A stretch of 9,334 bases of DNA from an uncultured Collinsella sp. (lineage in GTDB: Bacteria; Actinomycetota; Coriobacteriia; Coriobacteriales; Coriobacteriaceae): contig USDE01000041.1 in the NCBI GenBank assembly GCA_900553345.1, forward strand, positions 1 through 9,334, read 5' to 3'. Shown piece after piece: positions 6,515 to 9,334 of this stretch (position 1 is the first letter of the stretch; every line of letters starts with the position of its first letter). A program made the position numbers and the translations under genes. The notes below the pieces were generated by a model. That model was not told the origin of the DNA. It did not search any database and was given only the letters and a program-made list of their open reading frames with translations.

Positions 6515-7108
6515 TTAGCGCTTGATCTCGATATCGTCGAGCTTGACGTCCATGGCCTCGGTCTTTGCCTCGGCGATGTCATCGGCAAATTCCAGAGACT
6601 TCATCATGGTTTCGACGGCATCCTTGTGCTCCTCGACATTGTCGATGCGCACGTAGACGCTGCCGCCGCCTGCTTCGGTGAAGTACTCAGTCGTCACGCC
6701 GCCCGAGTGTGTATAGGAAGCGTTGCGCCAAGTCTTGCCGTTGTACTTGACGGGGTCATTCTCGGTCCACTCAAAGCTGGCATTCCACTTTGCCTCGTAG
6801 TCGAACAGCTCGTCGGCGTTCTTGTCAGGATCGAAGACGGGGATGAAGCGGTCGCTGGCGTGCTCGCTCTCGGTGAACTTAAACTGGGCCCTGTCGGCCG
6901 TGTCGCCGGCAACATCGGTGATCTCAACGCCCTCGGGGACCTCGACCTTAAACCAAATGAAGTCGGTCCTCATATCCACGGCTGGCTTTTCTGCTCCGCC
7001 GCCACCGCCACTGCCGGTAGCGCCGCCGCTTCCGCCACAGCCCACCAGGGCAACCGCGGCAAAGAGACTGATGCAGAGGGTGAGAATCGCAAAGGCCTTC
7101 TTTTTCAT
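6515..7108 (-). CDS. Putative lipoprotein A (paralog of lipoprotein B)
   Basis: The 197-residue protein begins MKKKAFAILTLC and has a hydrophobic core and the lipobox LVGC with the lipidated Cys at residue 24. A Gly-rich spacer (25-38) and a compact acidic domain follow. It should therefore be anchored to the outer face of the membrane. The mature domain starts at TDFIWFKVEVPEGV, contains DRFIPVF, an FEWTENDPVKYNGKTW segment and a C-terminal helix-like EHKDAVETMMKSLEFADDIAEAKTEA, and ends KLDDIEIKR. These blocks occur in the same order in the neighbouring 199-residue protein, so the two arose by tandem duplication. The domain resembles small secreted proteins of unknown function; I assign none. 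The ATG at 7108 has AGGAGG eight bases upstream. Gene A has its own upstream element (7181-7199) and its own terminator. Confidence 0.85.
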   Translation of the reverse strand: MKKKAFAILTLCISLFAAVALVGCGGSGGATGSGGGGGAEKPAVDMRTDFIWFKVEVPEGVEITDVAGDTADRAQFKFTESEHASDRFIPVFDPDKNADELFDYEAKWNASFEWTENDPVKYNGKTWRNASYTHSGGVTTEYFTEAGGGSVYVRIDNVEEHKDAVETMMKSLEFADDIAEAKTEAMDVKLDDIEIKR

Positions 7109-7180
7109 GGTCGTGTCCTCCTCGATCTGTAACCGCCCATGGATTACCTGCTTTTACTGTACGCGTTGACGGCTCGCTAG

Positions 7181-7199
7181 GGTGGGCCATGTGTCCCAT
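7181..7199 (-). repeat. 19-bp promoter-region element, copy A
   Basis: GGTGGGCCATGTGTCCCAT (plus-strand reading) recurs exactly at 8137-8155. It contains an imperfect dyad of form TGGGnCAnnnnTGnCCCA at 7183-7198, typical of a protein binding site. It lies about 75 bases upstream of the start of lipoprotein A. The only candidate -10 I see nearby is TACAGT (minus strand, 7161-7156), which is weak. Confidence 0.6.
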
Positions 7200-7251
7200 T
7201 CTGAGGGCCGGATTTGCGCCGTTAAGTGGCAATATGTTCGGGCGCAAAAGA

Positions 7252-7280
7252 GGGGAGGGCCGATGTTGTCGGCCCTCCCC
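7252..7280 (-). terminator. Rho-independent terminator of lipoprotein B
   Basis: A perfect 12-bp stem GGGGAGGGCCGA (7252-7263) / TCGGCCCTCCCC (7269-7280) with a five-base loop is followed on the minus strand by TCTTTT. It lies 60 bases past the stop of the gene at 7340 and separates it from the lipoprotein A promoter region, so the two paralogs are independent units. Confidence 0.85.
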
Positions 7281-7339
7281 GGGGTTGGGTGCCCGTTGTT
7301 TTAATGGGGCGCGCGTACGTGGGCGTGTGCGGGGTCCCG

Positions 7340-7939
7340 TTACTTGATCTCGATGCTCGAAATCTCAACTTCGCGTGCCTCGGCAACTGCCTTCGCCATG
7401 TCATCGGGGAACTCGATGGAGTTGAGGAGCGTCTCGGCTTCTTTCTCGTGCTGATCGAAGTTCGCGATGAGAACGCAGACGCTTCCCGGTTCAACGTCGG
7501 TAAAGAGATAGGTATGGGTGCCGCGGTTGTCCTCGCACGTTCCGGTGAGCCATGTCCTGCCGTTGTACTCGACGGGGTCGCCAACTTTCCACTGGAACAT
7601 GCTGTTCTTTCGACCCTCATCGGCAAGAGCTTCTTCTGCCGTCATCTTCTCTTCCCAAACGGGGATAAAGCGGTCGACTGTGGTGTTCTCGTTCTCGGGG
7701 AAGGTGAGCTGGACCCTGTCGACGTTCTTGCCGGCGGAGTCGCTTACGCCAACGCCCTCGGGCATCTCGACCTTAAACCAGATAAAGTCAGTCTTTTCGG
7801 CAACGGGGGCCTTTTCCTTGCCTTCGCTCTTTGAGGTACTGCCGCCCACGCCCGATGCGCTCCCGCCGCAGCCGACAAGGGCAAACGCGGCAAAGAGGGC
7901 GATGCACAGGGAAAGGATCGATAGGGTCTTTTTCTTCAT
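7340..7939 (-). CDS. Putative lipoprotein B (paralog of lipoprotein A)
   Basis: I place the start at the ATG at 7939, which has AGGAGG eight bases upstream and gives 199 residues beginning MKKKTLSILSLCIALF. An in-frame ATG at 7972 would add 11 polar residues ahead of the signal and lacks a binding site. The signal peptide ends in the lipobox LVGC with Cys24, followed by a Gly/Ser/Lys linker to about residue 48. The mature domain repeats the order seen in lipoprotein A: TDFIWFKVEMPEGV, VDRFIPVW, GDPVEYNGRTW, a VLIANFDQHEKEAETLLNS helix, FPDDMAKAVAEA and a final ISSIEIK. Similarity is clear over the whole length but far from identity, so the duplication is not recent. Function is unknown; surface location is well supported. 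Confidence 0.85.
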   Translation of the reverse strand: MKKKTLSILSLCIALFAAFALVGCGGSASGVGGSTSKSEGKEKAPVAEKTDFIWFKVEMPEGVGVSDSAGKNVDRVQLTFPENENTTVDRFIPVWEEKMTAEEALADEGRKNSMFQWKVGDPVEYNGRTWLTGTCEDNRGTHTYLFTDVEPGSVCVLIANFDQHEKEAETLLNSIEFPDDMAKAVAEAREVEISSIEIK

Positions 7940-8093
7940 GGTGGTGTCCTCCTTGTCCGCCGATGACATCACGGCGCCGCATGCTGTTGGGGTACTGATT
8001 GCGCTGGCGGCGGATGTCTCTGTGTGCTGTGCGGCTTATGCCTCCGTTCATCTCTTGTGGCCGTTGCGCGGCCGTGCCCCAACGGGTTCCTTA

Positions 8094-8099
8094 CTTATA
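8094..8099 (-). promoter_or_regulatory. Possible -10 box of lipoprotein B
   Basis: TATAAG on the minus strand matches five of six -10 positions. No good -35 is seen at the right distance. The 19-bp element would then be centred about 60 bases upstream of the transcription start, a place used by activators. Confidence 0.3.
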
Positions 8100-8136
8100 G
8101 ATATGCCCCGGTTTGTGCCGTCCGGGAGTCTCGAAA

Positions 8137-8155
8137 GGTGGGCCATGTGTCCCAT
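8137..8155 (-). repeat. 19-bp promoter-region element, copy B
   Basis: Exact second copy of the element at 7181-7199, with the same imperfect dyad (8139-8154). It lies about 200 bases upstream of the lipoprotein B start and 56 bases from the -35 box of fchA on the other strand, so a protein bound here could act on either gene. Confidence 0.6.
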
Positions 8156-8210
8156 GTTTGCGGCGCCGACGCCTATCGTTCGTCATAGAAATCCGTGATG
8201 GCCAGGTGTG

Positions 8211-8239
8211 CTGACGCTCATGTGCTTATGGGCTAGACT
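8211..8239 (+). promoter_or_regulatory. Promoter of the fchA-folD unit
   Basis: CTGACG (8211-8216) and TAGACT (8234-8239) match the -35 and -10 consensus at four of six positions each, with an exact 17-base spacer. Transcription would start near 8246, leaving a leader of about 70 nt before the fchA ATG. Confidence 0.55.
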
Positions 8240-8262
8240 TAGCATCATTACGTGTTTGATGC

Positions 8263-8292
8263 GGTTGGTCGGCAGTTGCCGCCCGACCGATC
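8263..8292 (+). promoter_or_regulatory. Hairpin in the fchA leader
   Basis: GGTTGGTCGG (8263-8272) pairs with CCGACCGATC (8283-8292) over 10 base pairs with two G-T wobbles, closing a 10-base loop. No T tract follows, so it is not a terminator. It ends 10 bases before the GAAGGTG ribosome binding site (8303-8309). It could affect mRNA stability or translation. It does not resemble the known tetrahydrofolate riboswitch. Confidence 0.45.
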
Positions 8293-8316
8293 TATATGAC
8301 TTGAAGGTGCATACGT

Positions 8317-8949
8317 ATGAGCCAAGAGATGATGGACAAGACCTGCCGTGGGTTTGCCGAGGCGCTGGCCGCGCGCGAGCCGGTTCCCGGCGGCGGTAGC
8401 GCGAGCGCCTTTGTGGGCGCGCTGGGCGCCTCGCTTTGCGGGATGGTCGCTCGCTACGGGGCGACCAATCCCGCGCTTAGCAATCGGGCGGACGATCTGA
8501 CGCGTGCATTTGCCCAGGCAGACGAGTTGGCGCAGGAACTAGTGGGTCTGGTTGCCGAGGATGTTCGTGCATACGGCCAGGTGTCTGCGGCATACGGCAT
8601 TCCGCGCGAGGACCCGGCTCGACCCGCGGCGATTCAGGACGCGTTGCGCGTGGCGGCCATGCCGCCGTACCGGATCATGGATGCCTGCGGGCGCGCGCTG
8701 GCGCTGCTCGAGGACATGGCCGACAAGGGTTCGCGCCAGTTGCTGTCCGACGTGGCATGCGGCGCCGTGTTCTGCCGCGCCGCCATGCAAGGCGCGAGCC
8801 TGACGCTCTTTGCCAATACCACATCTATGAAAGACCGGGCGCGCGCCGAGGAACTCGAGGCGGCGTGCGATGAACTACTAGATACGTGGCTGCCGCGCGC
8901 CGATGCACTGGCGCGCCGTGCTGCTGACGCCGCAAGGAAGAGGGGATAG
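8317..8949 (+). CDS. fchA: Methenyltetrahydrofolate cyclohydrolase (formiminotransferase-cyclodeaminase family)
   Basis: The enzyme hydrolyses 5,10-methenyl-tetrahydrofolate to 10-formyl-tetrahydrofolate; relatives of the same fold act as formimino-tetrahydrofolate cyclodeaminase. The 210 residues are all-helical in character, with the family signature EPVPGGGSASAFVGALGASL (residues 21-40) near the N-terminus, the PALSNRADDL region, and a central block around MPPYRIMDACGRALALLEDMA. The length equals that of stand-alone FchA proteins. The ATG at 8317 follows GAAGGTG by seven bases, a moderate binding site. The stop is two bases before the folD ATG, so the genes are co-transcribed and probably translationally coupled. 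Pairing with folD favours the cyclohydrolase role over histidine degradation; no histidine-utilisation gene is visible. The neighbouring FolD lacks cyclohydrolase residues, which makes this role stronger. Confidence 0.88.
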   Translation: MSQEMMDKTCRGFAEALAAREPVPGGGSASAFVGALGASLCGMVARYGATNPALSNRADDLTRAFAQADELAQELVGLVAEDVRAYGQVSAAYGIPREDPARPAAIQDALRVAAMPPYRIMDACGRALALLEDMADKGSRQLLSDVACGAVFCRAAMQGASLTLFANTTSMKDRARAEELEAACDELLDTWLPRADALARRAADAARKRG

Positions 8950-8951
8950 CC

Positions 8952-9334
8952 ATGGCCGAACTGCTCAAGGGTGCTCCCGTTGCCCGCGCTTTGACCGAGG
9001 AACTTGCCGCTCGTTGCGCCGCCCTGCGCGAACAGGGCATCGTGCCGACACTGGCCATCGTTCGTGTGGGCGAGCGCGAGGACGACCTGTCCTACGAGCG
9101 CGGCGCCCTCAAGCGCTGCGAGAAGATTGGCATTGAGGCTCGCCGCGTTTTGCTTCCCGCCGATGTTTCACAGGACGAGCTGTTGGCGGCTATTAAGGAC
9201 ATCGATGCCGACCCCGCTGTTCACGGCTGCCTGATGTTTCGTCCGTTGCCCGCTGGGCTTGACGAGGATGCAGTTGCCGCGGCACTCGAGCCCGCCAAGG
9301 ATGTTGACTCCATGACGCCGGCCTCGCTGCTCAC
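8952..9334 (+). CDS. folD: Methylenetetrahydrofolate dehydrogenase FolD, N-terminal part (runs off window), probably dehydrogenase only
   Basis: FolD oxidises 5,10-methylene-tetrahydrofolate to the methenyl form with NAD(P) and usually also hydrolyses that product. Here 127 residues of the catalytic domain are visible and the Rossmann domain lies beyond the edge. The frame shows LAIVRVGEREDDLSYERGALKRCEKIGI (residues about 34-61, read in pieces: VRVG, LSY, LKRCEKIGI), HGCLMFRPLP (91-100) and AKDVDS (115-120). In usual bifunctional enzymes the first motif has Tyr-x-x-x-Lys and the second Gln-Leu-Pro-Leu-Pro. Here the Lys is Ala52 and the Gln is Phe96, while Tyr48 and the Asp of KDVD are kept. 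These two are cyclohydrolase residues, so this copy is predicted to keep only the dehydrogenase step. The ATG at 8952 overlaps the end of the fchA region, two bases after its stop, with GAGGGG upstream. Confidence 0.9.
   Translation, partial: MAELLKGAPVARALTEELAARCAALREQGIVPTLAIVRVGEREDDLSYERGALKRCEKIGIEARRVLLPADVSQDELLAAIKDIDADPAVHGCLMFRPLPAGLDEDAVAAALEPAKDVDSMTPASLL

Larger units (their letters stand above)
7940..8316. other. Divergent regulatory region between lipoprotein B and fchA
   Basis: This 377-base gap has no convincing gene. From left to right it contains the AGGAGG site of lipoprotein B (about 7948-7953), a long (about 150 nt) leader with competing small hairpins (CCGTTG/CAACGG and GGCCG/CGGCC, around 8050-8085) and a possible -10 box TATAAG (minus strand, 8099-8094). 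Copy B of the 19-bp element (8137-8155), the fchA promoter (8211-8239) and a leader hairpin (8263-8292) complete it. It is therefore a dense two-way control region. Confidence 0.5.

Noticed and set aside
6271..6588. 105-codon minus-strand frame over the gap before the PI-PLC gene
   Set aside because: It crosses the terminator at 6411-6443 and overlaps the lipoprotein A end out of frame; composition is not protein-like.
6488..7834. Two plus-strand frames of more than 200 codons opposite the lipoproteins
   Set aside because: The minus-strand genes have lipoprotein signals, perfect ribosome binding sites and terminators; the opposite frames have none of these. Their similarity to each other only mirrors the paralogy of the real genes.
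8240..8316. Tetrahydrofolate riboswitch ahead of fchA-folD
   Set aside because: The leader is only about 70 nt and shows a single simple hairpin without the conserved segments of that riboswitch class.

Overview
The window looks like chromosome of a high-GC Gram-positive gut actinobacterium, most likely a Coriobacteriia member such as Collinsella. This is inferred from the GC-rich third positions, the strong AGGAGG-type ribosome binding sites, the short lipoproteins with LVGC lipoboxes, the Tat-exported surface protein ending in a sortase-type motif, and the fchA-folD gene pair. No database search was possible. I see no tRNA, rRNA, insertion sequence, CRISPR array or prophage module.

Layout. 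(1) 1-542, plus strand: 3' part of a gene, possibly of a zinc-ribbon family. (2) 543-1046: a mostly non-coding gap with a strong hairpin terminator and a possible 30-residue peptide gene on the minus strand. (3) 3208 down to 1047, minus strand: a likely three-gene unit of a YhcG/DUF1016 PDDEXK nuclease, an ADP-ribosylglycohydrolase and a small unknown protein whose best start is a non-standard ACG. (4) 3374-3643, plus strand: an isolated 89-residue PH-like protein. (5) 6209 down to 3738, minus strand: a large secreted protein with a Tat signal, a probable beta-trefoil, a PI-PLC X domain and an LADTG wall anchor. (6) 7108-6515 and 7939-7340, minus strand: two paralogous lipoproteins. Each has its own terminator, and each is preceded by the same 19-bp promoter-region element. 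(7) From 8317 on, plus strand: fchA and the start of folD, separated by 2 bp and driven by a recognisable promoter.

How the genes work together. The clearest functional unit is fchA-folD, which handles one-carbon units on tetrahydrofolate. The visible part of FolD lacks two residues needed for the cyclohydrolase half-reaction: the Tyr-x-x-x-Lys lysine is Ala52, and the Gln before the Pro-Leu-Pro motif is Phe96. FchA next door would supply that activity, so the pair reads as a split of a normally bifunctional enzyme. The PI-PLC protein and the two lipoproteins are cell-surface products. The nuclease/ADP-ribosylglycohydrolase/small-protein unit has a composition suggestive of defence or stress functions, but nothing in the window proves that.
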